Positions 27,400 through 36,424 of a DNA stretch of 64,000 bases are shown one piece after another. The notes under the pieces are model-generated. The model did no database searches and was not told the origin of the DNA. It worked only from the letters and a program-made list of their open reading frames with translations. This DNA comes from an uncultured Collinsella sp. (GTDB lineage: Bacteria > Actinomycetota > Coriobacteriia > Coriobacteriales > Coriobacteriaceae): assembly GCA_937995345.1 (NCBI GenBank), contig CALKKS010000014.1:62001-126000 (forward strand). The letters run 5' to 3'. Numbering within the stretch: position 1 is the stretch's first letter; each line of letters starts with the position of its first letter. The translations under genes were made by a program, and so were the position numbers.

Positions 27400-28548
27400 G
27401 TGTCGGAAAATAGGGATTACTACGAGGTACTTGGCGTTGACAAGGATGCCGACGCGCGGACGATTAAGCGCGCGTTTCTAAAGAAAGCCCGTACGGTACA
27501 CCCGGATGTTTCGGACGACCCCGAGGCCGAGGCTAAGTTCAAAGAGCTCAACGAGGCCTATTCCGTTCTTTCCGACGAGCAGAAGCGTGCCAACTACGAC
27601 CGTTACGGCACCGCGGACGGCCCTGGCGGCTCTGGCTATGTCGACATTAACGATATCTTTGGTGGCATGGGCATGGACGACCTGTTCTCGTCGTTCTTTG
27701 GCGGTGGCGCCGGTGGTGGCGGTCGCAGCCGTCGCGAGCGCCGTCGCGGTCGCGATATGGCCATTTCCCTTTCGGTGACGCTCGAGGAGGCGGCGCTCGG
27801 CTGCAAAAAAACGATCAGCTACGACCGTCTTGCCCCTTGCGATGACTGCAATGGTACCGGCAAGGCCGAGGGCGCGACCGAAAAGCAGTGCAGCCGTTGT
27901 CACGGCACAGGCTATGTGACGACGGTCCAGCGTTCTTTCCTGGGCCAGGTTCAGTCCTCTTCGCCCTGTCCCGACTGCCACGGCGAAGGCACGGTCATCG
28001 ATCATCCCTGCGAGACCTGTGATGGCCAGGGCCGCACGCCTTCACATGAAAAGATTGACATCGATATTCCCGCTGGTGTTTCGACCGGTCGCCAGCTGCG
28101 CGTGAGTGGTTTTGGTGAGGCCGGCCTTCGTGGCGAGCCGTCGGGCGACCTGATCGTCAACGTGCGTGTCGCCGACCACGAGCGTTTTAAGCGTAATGGC
28201 GATGACCTGTATCTGGTGAGCGATATCTCGATTGCGCAGGCCGCGCTCGGTTGTGAGATTGAGGTCGAGGGCATTATGCCTGACGAGGCCGTCAAAGTGA
28301 CGGTTCCCGCCGGCACACAGTACGGTGACACCGTGAGCGTCAACAATTACGGCATGCCGCGTATCGGCGGTGGCGGTTCGCGCGGTCGCCTGATCGTGCA
28401 GCTGCGCGTGGTCGTCCCCACCAATCTCTCCAACAAGCAGCGCGAGCTGCTTCGCGCCTTTGCCGACGAGATGGGCGATGACGTCGCATCCGGTAAGAAG
28501 TCGGTGACCGACCGTATCAAGAGTGCCCTCGACGACATCCTCGATTAA
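27400..28548 (+). CDS. dnaJ: Chaperone protein DnaJ
   Basis: A 382-residue type A J-protein that stimulates DnaK ATPase and delivers unfolded clients. The order is a J-domain with HPD near residue 37, a Gly-rich linker with GGGAGGGG, four zinc repeats (CDDCNGTGK, CSRCHGTGY, CPDCHGEGT, CETCDGQGR), two beta-sandwich domains and a dimerisation end. It starts at GTG 27400 with GGAAGGA upstream. It follows the membrane-linked DnaJ paralogue. dnaK and grpE are not in the window. Confidence 0.95.
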   Translation: MSENRDYYEVLGVDKDADARTIKRAFLKKARTVHPDVSDDPEAEAKFKELNEAYSVLSDEQKRANYDRYGTADGPGGSGYVDINDIFGGMGMDDLFSSFFGGGAGGGGRSRRERRRGRDMAISLSVTLEEAALGCKKTISYDRLAPCDDCNGTGKAEGATEKQCSRCHGTGYVTTVQRSFLGQVQSSSPCPDCHGEGTVIDHPCETCDGQGRTPSHEKIDIDIPAGVSTGRQLRVSGFGEAGLRGEPSGDLIVNVRVADHERFKRNGDDLYLVSDISIAQAALGCEIEVEGIMPDEAVKVTVPAGTQYGDTVSVNNYGMPRIGGGGSRGRLIVQLRVVVPTNLSNKQRELLRAFADEMGDDVASGKKSVTDRIKSALDDILD

Positions 28549-28557
28549 GGAGCCCGT

Positions 28558-29850
28558 GTGCTCGCACCTCATATCTCTGTTGTCAACCTCGGTTGTCGTG
28601 TCAACCGGGTTGAGTCCGACCGTATCACTGCCGATCTTATGCGCCTGGGCTTTGCGATGGTGGAGCCCAGGGATGCCGAGCTGATTGTTATCAATACCTG
28701 TGCCGTGACGGGGGAGGCCGAGGCCAAGACCCGTAAGGCCGTCCGTCACGCCCTGGCCTATCCGGGCGAGCCTTACGTGGTCGTAACCGGCTGCGTCGTC
28801 AACTTGCATCCCGAGGAGCTGCTGGAGCTCTCCGATCGCGTGATTGCCGAACCGTCCAAGATTGACGTCGCTGAGCGCGTCTGCGATGTGCTGGGTGTCG
28901 AATCCGATAGCGTGCCCGCCTGCAGCGATAGCGACGTGGTCGATGCGCTCGGTCGTTCGCGGCTGGGCGTGAAGATCCAGGACGGCTGCAACCACCGCTG
29001 CACCTATTGCATCGTGTGGAAGGCCCGCGGCCCCGAGCGTTCCGTGCCCGTCGAGTCCGTGCTCGAACAGGTGCGTGAAGCCCAGGAGGCCGGCGTGCCC
29101 GAGGTCGTGCTGACCGGCGTGAATCTGGGTGCCTATGACGGCAAGAGCGCGACCGACGAACATGTCGAGATCGATGAGCTGCTCCAGGCCATTATGGAGC
29201 GCACCGAGATCGCCCATTTGCGTATCTCTTCGGTGGAACCCATGGATATTTCCGAGCGCCTACTCAAGGTGATGGCTCGCTATCCGAAGCGTATCGCGCC
29301 GTTTTTGCACCTGCCCGTGCAGTCCGGCTGCACGGCGACGCTGCATCGCATGGGCCGTCCCTATAGTGCTGAGGCCTTTGAGGATACGGTGCGCATGATT
29401 CACGCCAACCTGCCGCAGGCTGCACTTTCGTGCGACGTTATCGTCGGATTTCCTGGCGAGACGGACGAGGAGTTCGAGGAGTCGCTGGCGCTGTGCCGTC
29501 GCGTGGGCTTTTCGCGCATGCACGTGTTCCGCTATAGCAAGCGCCCCGGTACCCTTGCCGCCGATATGCCTGATCAGGTGCCGCCCGAGGTCATGGCCGA
29601 GCGCAGCCGTCGCATGCGCGCGGCGGCTCAGGAGCTCGCGGTTGCCGATGCTCGCCGTCGCTTGGGTACCGTCGAACGCGCCGTGCTTGAGTACGGTGAC
29701 AATTTGACGCTCGGCTCGTTCCATCATGCCCGTCTTGATGATACCTGTGGACTCACAGCCCCGTGCCTGCTCGATGTTGCTATCATCGGAGTCGATGATT
29801 CCGGCTTGGTCCATGCACGCAGGGAGGTTCATGGAAGCCTCGAAGATTAG
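28558..29850 (+). CDS. mtaB: tRNA t6A37 methylthiotransferase MtaB
   Basis: A 430-residue radical SAM enzyme adding a methylthio group to t6A37 of ANN-decoding tRNAs. An N-terminal MTTase domain (NLGCRVNRVESD) has cysteines for an auxiliary cluster. The radical SAM motif is Cys144-x3-Cys148-x2-Cys151 (CNHRCTYC), and a TRAM-like end follows. The NxGCRVN-ES signature separates it from MiaB and RimO, which are also present in this window. It begins at GTG 28558, 9 bases after dnaJ, and overlaps phoH by 20 bases. Confidence 0.9.
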   Translation: MLAPHISVVNLGCRVNRVESDRITADLMRLGFAMVEPRDAELIVINTCAVTGEAEAKTRKAVRHALAYPGEPYVVVTGCVVNLHPEELLELSDRVIAEPSKIDVAERVCDVLGVESDSVPACSDSDVVDALGRSRLGVKIQDGCNHRCTYCIVWKARGPERSVPVESVLEQVREAQEAGVPEVVLTGVNLGAYDGKSATDEHVEIDELLQAIMERTEIAHLRISSVEPMDISERLLKVMARYPKRIAPFLHLPVQSGCTATLHRMGRPYSAEAFEDTVRMIHANLPQAALSCDVIVGFPGETDEEFEESLALCRRVGFSRMHVFRYSKRPGTLAADMPDQVPPEVMAERSRRMRAAAQELAVADARRRLGTVERAVLEYGDNLTLGSFHHARLDDTCGLTAPCLLDVAIIGVDDSGLVHARREVHGSLED

Positions 29851-30817
29851 ACTTACCGTTCCCGAGGGTATCGACCCCTCGCTCGTTTTGGGCGCCGGCG
29901 ACGGCGTCCTTCGTGCACTCGAGAACTTGGTGCACGCCCATGTGGTTGTCCGCGGTGACAGCGTTGCCGTGAGCGGCGATTCGGACGAGGTCGAGCTGGT
30001 CGCGCGTTTTTTCGAACATGCCTTTCGTGAGGCTGCTGCCGGGCGCACGCTTTCTGCCGATGATGTCTCGCGCTGTCTGGCCGTTCTGCGCGACGGCGAG
30101 CATGATGCCTCGTCGCTGCGCGATGACGTGCTGTTATCGTATCGCGGTCGCGTCATCCGCCCCAAGACGCTCGGTCAAAAGCGCTATGTTGATGCCATCC
30201 GCTCTTCTACCATCACGTTTGGCCTCGGTCCCGCCGGTACCGGTAAAACCTATCTGGCCATGGCGCTCGCCGTCGCCGCGCTCAAGCGCCATGAGGTAGG
30301 CCGCCTGATCCTGACGCGCCCGGTTGTCGAGGCGGGGGAGAACCTGGGCTTTTTGCCCGGCACCCTCGAGGAAAAGATCGACCCGTATATGCGCCCGCTC
30401 TATGATGCCCTCTTTGACATGATGGATCGCGAACGCACCGATGAGCTTATGGAGCGCGGCGTGATCGAGATTGCCCCGCTCGCCTACATGCGCGGTCGAA
30501 CGCTGAGCGATGCCTTTGTGGTGCTCGATGAGGCACAAAACACGACGCCCGAGCAGATGAAGATGTTCCTGACGCGTTTGGGTTTTAATTCCAAGTTCGT
30601 GATTACCGGCGACCTGAGCCAGCGTGACCTGGTGGGTCGTCGCGGCGGTCTTGCCGATGTCGAAAGGATTTTGGGTCGCGTCGACGATGTGGCGTTTTCT
30701 CACCTGGAGCGCGCCGATGTGGTGCGCCATGCCCTGGTGGGCCGTATCGTTGAGGCCTATGATGCATACGACGATGCGCGCGAGCGGCGCGCACACGATC
30801 GAAAGGAGTCCCGTTGA
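29831..30817 (+). CDS. phoH: PhoH-like ATPase
   Basis: A 328-residue PhoH-family P-loop protein. An N-terminal KH-like region is followed by Walker A GPAGTGKTY (residues 133-141) and Walker B FVVLDEAQN. The family is linked to RNA metabolism and phosphate stress; its biochemical role is not settled. The start is ATG 29831 with AGGGAGG upstream, inside the end of mtaB. Its neighbour ybeY is a ribosome/RNA-processing factor, as in most bacteria. Confidence 0.93.
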   Translation: MEASKIRLTVPEGIDPSLVLGAGDGVLRALENLVHAHVVVRGDSVAVSGDSDEVELVARFFEHAFREAAAGRTLSADDVSRCLAVLRDGEHDASSLRDDVLLSYRGRVIRPKTLGQKRYVDAIRSSTITFGLGPAGTGKTYLAMALAVAALKRHEVGRLILTRPVVEAGENLGFLPGTLEEKIDPYMRPLYDALFDMMDRERTDELMERGVIEIAPLAYMRGRTLSDAFVVLDEAQNTTPEQMKMFLTRLGFNSKFVITGDLSQRDLVGRRGGLADVERILGRVDDVAFSHLERADVVRHALVGRIVEAYDAYDDARERRAHDRKESR

Positions 30818-31323
30818 GTGTATTGATCAGCAACGATGCCGAGCTCGATACGCTGCTCGATGCTCAGGAGGTGGAGCACATCTGCTCAGTTGTGCTTGCC
30901 GCCGAGGGTGTTGAGCGTGAGGTCGAGATTTCCCTTTCGTATGTCGATGAGGACGAGATGCACGAGCTCAACCTTGAGTGGCGGGGCATCGATCGCACGA
31001 CCGACGTGCTCTCGTTTGAATGCGACTCGGCCTTTGACGAGGACATTCCCGCCGACGAGACGCTCGAGCTCGGCGATATTATCCTGGCTCCGCAGGTTAT
31101 TGCCCGTCAGGCCCCCGGCTTTGGCAACAGCCCCGCCGATGAGTGCCGACTGATGCTCGTGCACGGAATGCTGCACCTGTTGGGTTACGACCACATCGAG
31201 GACGATGAGGCCGAGGTCATGGAGGCACGCGAGGATGCCATCCTGCGCGACCTGGCGCTTGAGCGCGGCGAGGACCCCAAACTCGTCCACGTCGGCCCCA
31301 TAACCAATCATGCCCACGACTAG
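30814..31323 (+). CDS. ybeY: Endoribonuclease/rRNA maturation factor YbeY
   Basis: A 169-residue metal-dependent protein needed for 16S rRNA 3'-end maturation. The zinc-binding motif HGMLHLLGYDH spans residues 117-127, and RGIDRTTDVLSFE is the usual conserved block. TTG 30814 overlaps the phoH stop and has GAAAGGAG upstream. A charged C-terminal tail extends past the motif by about 40 residues. Confidence 0.95.
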   Translation: MSVLISNDAELDTLLDAQEVEHICSVVLAAEGVEREVEISLSYVDEDEMHELNLEWRGIDRTTDVLSFECDSAFDEDIPADETLELGDIILAPQVIARQAPGFGNSPADECRLMLVHGMLHLLGYDHIEDDEAEVMEAREDAILRDLALERGEDPKLVHVGPITNHAHD

Positions 31324-31332
31324 GAGCCGTCT

Positions 31333-31710
31333 ATGATTCCCGGATCGAACAAGGACCATCCGTCCTTTTTAAAGTCGTTCTCATACGCTATGGAGGGCTT
31401 CGTCACCGCCGTCATGACCGAGCGCAATATCAAGGTCATGCTCGTGGCGGGCGTGTGCACCGTCATTGCCGGCTGCATCGTGGGGCTCGATATTGCCGAG
31501 TGGGCTACGGTCATCATCTGCTGCGGCCTGGTGATTCACGGCGAGTTGTGCAATACCGCCATGGAGGCGATTGTCGACCTGGCGACCCAGGAGCTGCATC
31601 CGTTGGCCAAGCGCGCGAAGGATATCGCCGCTGCTTCTGTATACGTTCTTTCCATTACCGCCGCGATCGTTGGCTTGCTTGTCTTTGCCCACGCGCTCGA
31701 CTTTATTTAG
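31333..31710 (+). CDS. dgkA: Diacylglycerol/undecaprenol kinase family protein
   Basis: A 125-residue small membrane kinase with three hydrophobic helices. The family motifs are GELCNTAMEAIVD (active-site Glu and Asn near residues 76-84) and AKDIAAASVYV. In Gram-positive bacteria this family phosphorylates undecaprenol, feeding cell-wall lipid carrier recycling. It lies between ybeY and era, as in many Firmicutes and Actinobacteria. Confidence 0.9.
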   Translation: MIPGSNKDHPSFLKSFSYAMEGFVTAVMTERNIKVMLVAGVCTVIAGCIVGLDIAEWATVIICCGLVIHGELCNTAMEAIVDLATQELHPLAKRAKDIAAASVYVLSITAAIVGLLVFAHALDFI

Positions 31711-31722
31711 AAAGGGATTCCC

Positions 31723-32793
31723 ATGTCCGACAATATGCAGCCTGCCGTTGAAGTTTTGGATGACGAGGTCCTGGACGAGGCTGAAGGTGCCGATTCGTTT
31801 GACGAGGTCGAGGAGTTCGACCCGTTTGAGGGTATGAGCGATGAGGAACTCGATGCCCTGTGCGACGAGGACGAGAGCCTCGCGGGCTTTGGCGACGTGG
31901 AACCCGGTTTCCGCAGCGGCTTTGTGGCCCTGGTCGGTCGCCCCAACGCCGGCAAGTCCACGCTGCTCAACGCCTGTTACGGCAAGAAGGTCGCCATCAC
32001 CTCTCCGGTGGCCCAGACGACCCGCCGCCGTATGCGCGCCGTGGTCAACCGCCCCGGTTACCAGCTGGTCTTCGTTGACACTCCGGGTATCCACAAGCCC
32101 AAGGACGGCCTGGGATCCGAGCTCAACAAGAGCGCCCTGTTTGAGCTCAATGACGTAGACGTCGTCGCGTTTCTGATCGACGCCACCAAACCCATCGGCA
32201 GGGGAGACGCCTGGGTTGCCGAGCGTGTCAAGAGCGCCCGTTCCAAAAAGGTCCTGGTGCTCACGAAGGCCGACGAGGCCGATCCCGCCCAGGTTATGGA
32301 ACAGCTCAAGGCCGCTCACGAGCTCATGGAATACGACGATGAGATCGTGACGTCGTCGGTCAAGAACTTCAACGTCGATGCGTTTATCGAGACCGTCGCT
32401 CACTTTTTGCCCGAGGGCCCGCGCTGGTTCCCCGAGGACATGGGCACCGACGCTTCCGACGAGACCCTCGTGGCCGAGTTTGTGCGCGAGAAGGTCCTGC
32501 GTCGCACCCGTGACGAGATCCCTCACTCCGTGGGCGTCATCTGTGACGCGCTCGAGCAGACTAAGAAGGTCCTGCGCGTGCACGCCACGATTTACGTCGA
32601 GCGCGAGGGGCAGAAGGGCATCATCATCGGTAAGGGCGGCGAGATGATCAAGCATATCGGCATCGATGCCCGTCGTGACCTTGAACGTATCTTTGGCACG
32701 CAGGTCTTTTTGGAGCTCGACGTGAAGGTTAAGGCCGGCTGGCGCGATGACGAGGCGCAGATCCGTCGCTTTGGCTACAACGCCGAAGATTAA
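31723..32793 (+). CDS. era: GTPase Era with acidic N-terminal extension
   Basis: Era is a KH-domain GTPase that binds the 3' end of 16S rRNA during 30S assembly. The G1 motif GRPNAGKST is at residues 72-80, then DTPGIHKP and TKADEAD. The KH domain has GIIIGKGGEMIKHIG. At 356 residues it is about 55 longer than typical Era, owing to a strongly acidic stretch at residues 1-62 (rich in Asp and Glu). ATG 31723 has AAAGGG upstream. An internal start just before the G domain has no good site, so the extension looks real. Confidence 0.93.
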   Translation: MSDNMQPAVEVLDDEVLDEAEGADSFDEVEEFDPFEGMSDEELDALCDEDESLAGFGDVEPGFRSGFVALVGRPNAGKSTLLNACYGKKVAITSPVAQTTRRRMRAVVNRPGYQLVFVDTPGIHKPKDGLGSELNKSALFELNDVDVVAFLIDATKPIGRGDAWVAERVKSARSKKVLVLTKADEADPAQVMEQLKAAHELMEYDDEIVTSSVKNFNVDAFIETVAHFLPEGPRWFPEDMGTDASDETLVAEFVREKVLRRTRDEIPHSVGVICDALEQTKKVLRVHATIYVEREGQKGIIIGKGGEMIKHIGIDARRDLERIFGTQVFLELDVKVKAGWRDDEAQIRRFGYNAED

Positions 32794-32805
32794 GCTTCGG
32801 CGTTC

Positions 32806-33555
32806 ATGGCAGGCTCTCGCACATATCGCACGAAGGTGCTCGTCCTCGACAAGACCAAGCTCAAGGAAACCGACCTGATCTTGACGATGCTCGACGAACG
32901 GGGGCGGCAGGTGCGTGCCGTGGCCAAGGGCGCACGTAAGCCCGGCGGTCGCCTTGCGGCCCGCTGCGAGCTCTTCTGCACCGTTGATATGCTGTTGGCG
33001 CATGGTCGCTCGCTCGACGTGGTTTCTCAGGCGGAGCTTATGGAGGCCCCGCTCGGTGCTGCTCCTGACTACGAGACGACCTGTGCCGCCAGCGCGATTG
33101 CCGAGGTTGCGCGCGTGTGCTCGTTTGAGGATGCCGAGGATCCATTTACCTTTGCCATCACACAGCGGGCGCTCACACTTGTCGGCGGTGGGATCGACTC
33201 GGCACATATGGACCTGCTCGTGGCGGCCTATGTCTTTAAACTGCTGTCGCACGTTGGTTACCGACCCGATTTCTCGGCTTGCGTCTCGTGCGGCGATCCC
33301 ATGCTCTCGCATTTCTCGGCCCAAGCCGGCGGGCTTCTGTGCGGGTCGTGCGCCTCGAGCGTGCCCGGTGCCGAGTTGGTATCGGTCGGCGAGGTCGCAT
33401 GGCTGCGCGCCCTGATGTCCATGACCTTCGATGCCCTTATGGATGAGCAGATCGATCCGCATACGGCTGCGTTTTTGCTGGGGCTTTCGCATGTTTGGGC
33501 CGCCACGCACACCGATCAGCGACTCCGTGCGATGGAATTCATGTTGGGTCGGTGA
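32806..33555 (+). CDS. recO: DNA repair protein RecO
   Basis: A 249-residue recombination mediator that loads RecA onto SSB-coated DNA. The N-terminal OB fold (TKVLVLDKTKLKETDLILTM) and a zinc-binding cysteine set (CVSCGDPM and LLCGSCAS) are visible. It starts at ATG 32806, 12 bases after era, the usual order. Confidence 0.93.
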   Translation: MAGSRTYRTKVLVLDKTKLKETDLILTMLDERGRQVRAVAKGARKPGGRLAARCELFCTVDMLLAHGRSLDVVSQAELMEAPLGAAPDYETTCAASAIAEVARVCSFEDAEDPFTFAITQRALTLVGGGIDSAHMDLLVAAYVFKLLSHVGYRPDFSACVSCGDPMLSHFSAQAGGLLCGSCASSVPGAELVSVGEVAWLRALMSMTFDALMDEQIDPHTAAFLLGLSHVWAATHTDQRLRAMEFMLGR

Positions 33556-33579
33556 TGATGCGCAGGCGCGCGCCGCTTG

Positions 33580-33693
33580 TGGTAACATACCGACCTGTTG
33601 GTACCTCGACCTTGGATGTTCGCTCCACCGGCGGCTTCCCAGTCCGAGGCGAATAGAGTCGCCCGCGGGCGACGCGAAACGAAAGGTGAAACA
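33580..33693 (+). promoter_or_regulatory. rpsO promoter and structured leader
   Basis: TGGTAACAT (near 33581-33589) resembles an extended -10. The following leader of about 100 bases is GC-rich, with a short stem TCGCCCG/CGGGCGA (33659-33672) before the ribosome site. S15 leaders are autoregulatory in several phyla, but I cannot assign this one to a known class. Confidence 0.35.
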
Positions 33694-33972
33694 ATGACTG
33701 TTTCCAAAGAGCGCAAGGCGGAGCTGACCGCCCAGTTCGGTAACTCCCCGGTCGATACCGGTAACCCCAAGGTTCAGGTCGCCATCCTGTCCGAGCGCAT
33801 CAAGGAGCTGACCGAGCACATGAAGTCCCACCAGAAGGACTTCCACACCCGTCGTGGCCTGCTCATGCTCGTCGGCCGTCGTCGTCGTCTTCTCTCCTAC
33901 ATCAAGAAGAACGACATCGTCGAGTACCGTGAGCTCATTAAGGCTCTGGGCATCCGCGACAACATCCAGTAA
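33694..33972 (+). CDS. rpsO: 30S ribosomal protein S15
   Basis: A 92-residue S15 (GNPKVQVAILSERIKELTEHMK, HTRRGLLMLVGRRRRLLSYI) that binds the central domain of 16S rRNA. The start is ATG 33694 with GAAAGGTGA upstream; the frame continues upstream, but that part is not S15. The rpsO-pnp order is conserved across bacteria. Confidence 0.96.
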   Translation: MTVSKERKAELTAQFGNSPVDTGNPKVQVAILSERIKELTEHMKSHQKDFHTRRGLLMLVGRRRRLLSYIKKNDIVEYRELIKALGIRDNIQ

Positions 33973-33988
33973 GGATTTGTACATGCTA

Positions 33989-34019
33989 AGAGCGTCCTGC
34001 GCAGCGGGGCGCTCTTTTT
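33989..34019 (+). terminator. Intrinsic terminator between rpsO and pnp
   Basis: AGAGCGTCC (33989-33997) pairs with GG-GGCGCTCT ending at 34015, followed by TTTT. A further imperfect stem (34087-34110) lies in the pnp leader. Confidence 0.85.
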
Positions 34020-34122
34020 GTGTAAGGGCGTGAACAATCACGCTCTGAAGCGTGGCGGGGGCAGGGGGCCCGCGTCACATGAGAAGCCCGCAGGCAAGGG
34101 GCCTGTGGGGTAAAGGAGAACA

Positions 34123-36369
34123 ATGACACTCGTATCCAAGACCTTTGAGCTGTACGGCAAGACCTACACCTTTGAGTCCGGTGAGCTTGCCAAACAGGCC
34201 ACCGGCGCTTGTCTGGTCAAGCAGGGCGACACCACGATGCTCGACACTGTGGTCGTCTCCAAGGAGCGCAAGAATTACGACTTCTTCCCGCTGACCGTCG
34301 ACTTCAACGAGAAGATGTACGCCGCCGGCCGCATCCCGGGCGGCTACCTCAAGCGTGAGGGCCGTCCCAGCGAGAAGGCCACGCTCACGGCTCGTATGAT
34401 CGACCGCCCGATCCGCCCGAGCTTCCCGGACGGCTTCCGCAACGAGGTGCACATCGTCGCCACCTCGCTCGTCGCCGACCAGGTCAACCCCTTCGACGTC
34501 ATCAACGTCATGGGCGCTTCGCTGGCCATGACGCTCGGCGGCGTGCCCTTCGAGGGCCCGCTTGCCTGCGTGCGCATCGGCCGTAACGTGGAGACCGGCG
34601 AGTTTATCGTCAACCCCACCTATGAGGAGCGCGAGAACTCCGACCTGGACCTGGAGCTGGGTGGCTCTGCCGACTTCATCTCGATGGTCGAGGCCGGCGC
34701 CGAGGAGATCTCCGAGGACGACATGCTCGCCGCCATGAAGTTTGGCCAGGAGGCCCTCGCTGCCTTCTGCCAGGCCCAAGACGAGTTCGTCGCCGAGTGG
34801 GAGCAGGTCAACGGCGTTATCGTCAAGAAGGAGTACCCGCTCGATCAGCCCGTCGAGGAGGTCCAGGAGCGCATCTTCGCCCACTACGACGAGATGGCCG
34901 CTGCCCTGCGCGACGCCGACAAGCTTTCCCGCATCGGCAAGGTCGAGGCTCTGAAGGAGTCCATCCGCGCTGAGTTCACCGACGAGGAGCAGGCCGCCTG
35001 GGAGCGCGAGATCCCCGTGGCGCTTAAGAAGCTCGAGAAGAAGGCCATGCGCACCATGGTCGTCGAGACCGGCGAGCGTGTCGACGGCCGTGCCGCCGAC
35101 GAGATCCGTCCCATCATGGTGAAGGACAACTACCTGCCGCTCGTTCACGGCTCCGGCCTGTTCCAGCGTGGCCAGACTCAGGTGCTCTCCGTCCTGTCGC
35201 TCGGCATGCTTAACGAGGGCCAGCGTCTGGATACCATCGAGCCCACCGATGGCAAGCGCTATATGCACCACTACAACTTCCCGCCGTTCTGCACCGGCGA
35301 GACCGGCCGCATGGGCAGCCCCAAGCGCCGCGAGATCGGTCACGGCAACCTTGCCGAGCGCGCCCTGCTTCCGGTGCTCCCCGACGAGAACGAGTTCCCC
35401 TACGCTATCCGTGTGGTCTCCGAGGTCATGGAGTCCAACGGCTCCTCTTCGATGGCTTCGACCTGCGGCTCCACGCTCGCCCTTATGGACGGCGGCGTGC
35501 CCATTAAGCGCCCGGTCTCCGGTATCGCCATGGGCCTGATCCAGGAGGAGGGCAAGACCGTGGTCCTGTCCGACATCCAGGGTCTTGAGGACTTCCTTGG
35601 CGACATGGACTTTAAGGTCACCGGCACCACCGAGGGCATCACCGCCCTGCAGATGGACAACAAGGCCACCGGCCTCACCTTCGACATCCTGGCCCGCGCC
35701 CTGCAGCAGGCCAAGGAGGGTCGCGCCTTCATCCTTCAGAAGATGCTCGATGTGATCCCCGAGCCGCGCCACACCACGCGCAGCACCGCCCCGCGCATCG
35801 TCTCCATCCAGGTTCCGACCGACAAGATCCGCGACGTCATCGGTTCTGGCGGCAAGGTCATCCGCGGCATCCAGGACGAGACCGGCGCTTCGGTTGACAT
35901 CCAGGAGGACGGCACCGTCTTTGTCGGCGGCACCGGCGAGTCCGTGGACCAGGCCGTCGAGCGCATTAAGCTCATCATCAAGGTTCCCGAGCCTGGCGAG
36001 GAGTACACCGGTCGTGTGGTCTCCATCCAGCCCTTCGGCGCCTTCGTCAACCTGCTGCCCGGTAAGGACGGCCTGCTGCACATCTCCCGCGTCGCCAAGG
36101 GCCGCGTGGAGAAGGTCGAGGACGTCCTCAACGTGGGCGATGAGGTCAAGGTCGTCGTCATCGAGGTCGACGATCGTGGCAAGATCTCGCTCGATCGTCT
36201 TGACAAGCCCGAGGCCCCGGCTCGCGCCGAGGGTGCCTCCGAGGGCGACGGCGAGCACTTCCAGCGTCGTGAGCGTCCGCGTCGCGAGCGCTCCGAGCGC
36301 AGCGACCGTCCGCGCCGTCCCGGCGACAACGGAGGCCGCAAGCCCCGCCGTCACCACGACGCCGAGTAA
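34123..36369 (+). CDS. pnp: Polyribonucleotide nucleotidyltransferase (PNPase)
   Basis: A 748-residue phosphorolytic 3'-5' exoribonuclease forming a trimeric ring. Two RNase PH domains flank a helical linker, followed by a KH domain (IRDVIGSGGKVIRGIQDETG near 567-585) and an S1 domain (YTGRVVSIQPFGAFVNLLPG near 628). About 50 residues then form an Arg/Asp/Glu-rich tail (RRERPRRERSERSDRPRR). ATG 34123 has AAAGGAG upstream. RNase J lies downstream, so two main RNA-decay enzymes are adjacent. Confidence 0.97.
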   Translation: MTLVSKTFELYGKTYTFESGELAKQATGACLVKQGDTTMLDTVVVSKERKNYDFFPLTVDFNEKMYAAGRIPGGYLKREGRPSEKATLTARMIDRPIRPSFPDGFRNEVHIVATSLVADQVNPFDVINVMGASLAMTLGGVPFEGPLACVRIGRNVETGEFIVNPTYEERENSDLDLELGGSADFISMVEAGAEEISEDDMLAAMKFGQEALAAFCQAQDEFVAEWEQVNGVIVKKEYPLDQPVEEVQERIFAHYDEMAAALRDADKLSRIGKVEALKESIRAEFTDEEQAAWEREIPVALKKLEKKAMRTMVVETGERVDGRAADEIRPIMVKDNYLPLVHGSGLFQRGQTQVLSVLSLGMLNEGQRLDTIEPTDGKRYMHHYNFPPFCTGETGRMGSPKRREIGHGNLAERALLPVLPDENEFPYAIRVVSEVMESNGSSSMASTCGSTLALMDGGVPIKRPVSGIAMGLIQEEGKTVVLSDIQGLEDFLGDMDFKVTGTTEGITALQMDNKATGLTFDILARALQQAKEGRAFILQKMLDVIPEPRHTTRSTAPRIVSIQVPTDKIRDVIGSGGKVIRGIQDETGASVDIQEDGTVFVGGTGESVDQAVERIKLIIKVPEPGEEYTGRVVSIQPFGAFVNLLPGKDGLLHISRVAKGRVEKVEDVLNVGDEVKVVVIEVDDRGKISLDRLDKPEAPARAEGASEGDGEHFQRRERPRRERSERSDRPRRPGDNGGRKPRRHHDAE

Positions 36370-36392
36370 CGGCCGCACATAAGCAGTTCACC

Positions 36393-36424
36393 AAAGGCGA
36401 CTCCGAACAGGGGTCGCCCTTTTG
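36393..36424 (+). terminator. Intrinsic terminator after pnp
   Basis: GGCGAC(TCC) pairs with (GG)GGTCGCC, then CTTTT. The last bases of this terminator are also the outermost bases of the left arm of palindromic element A1. Confidence 0.85.

Noticed and set aside
31381..36378. Two very long minus-strand frames (886 and 767 codons)
   Set aside because: They run antisense to dgkA-era-recO and to pnp, whose protein motifs are unambiguous.
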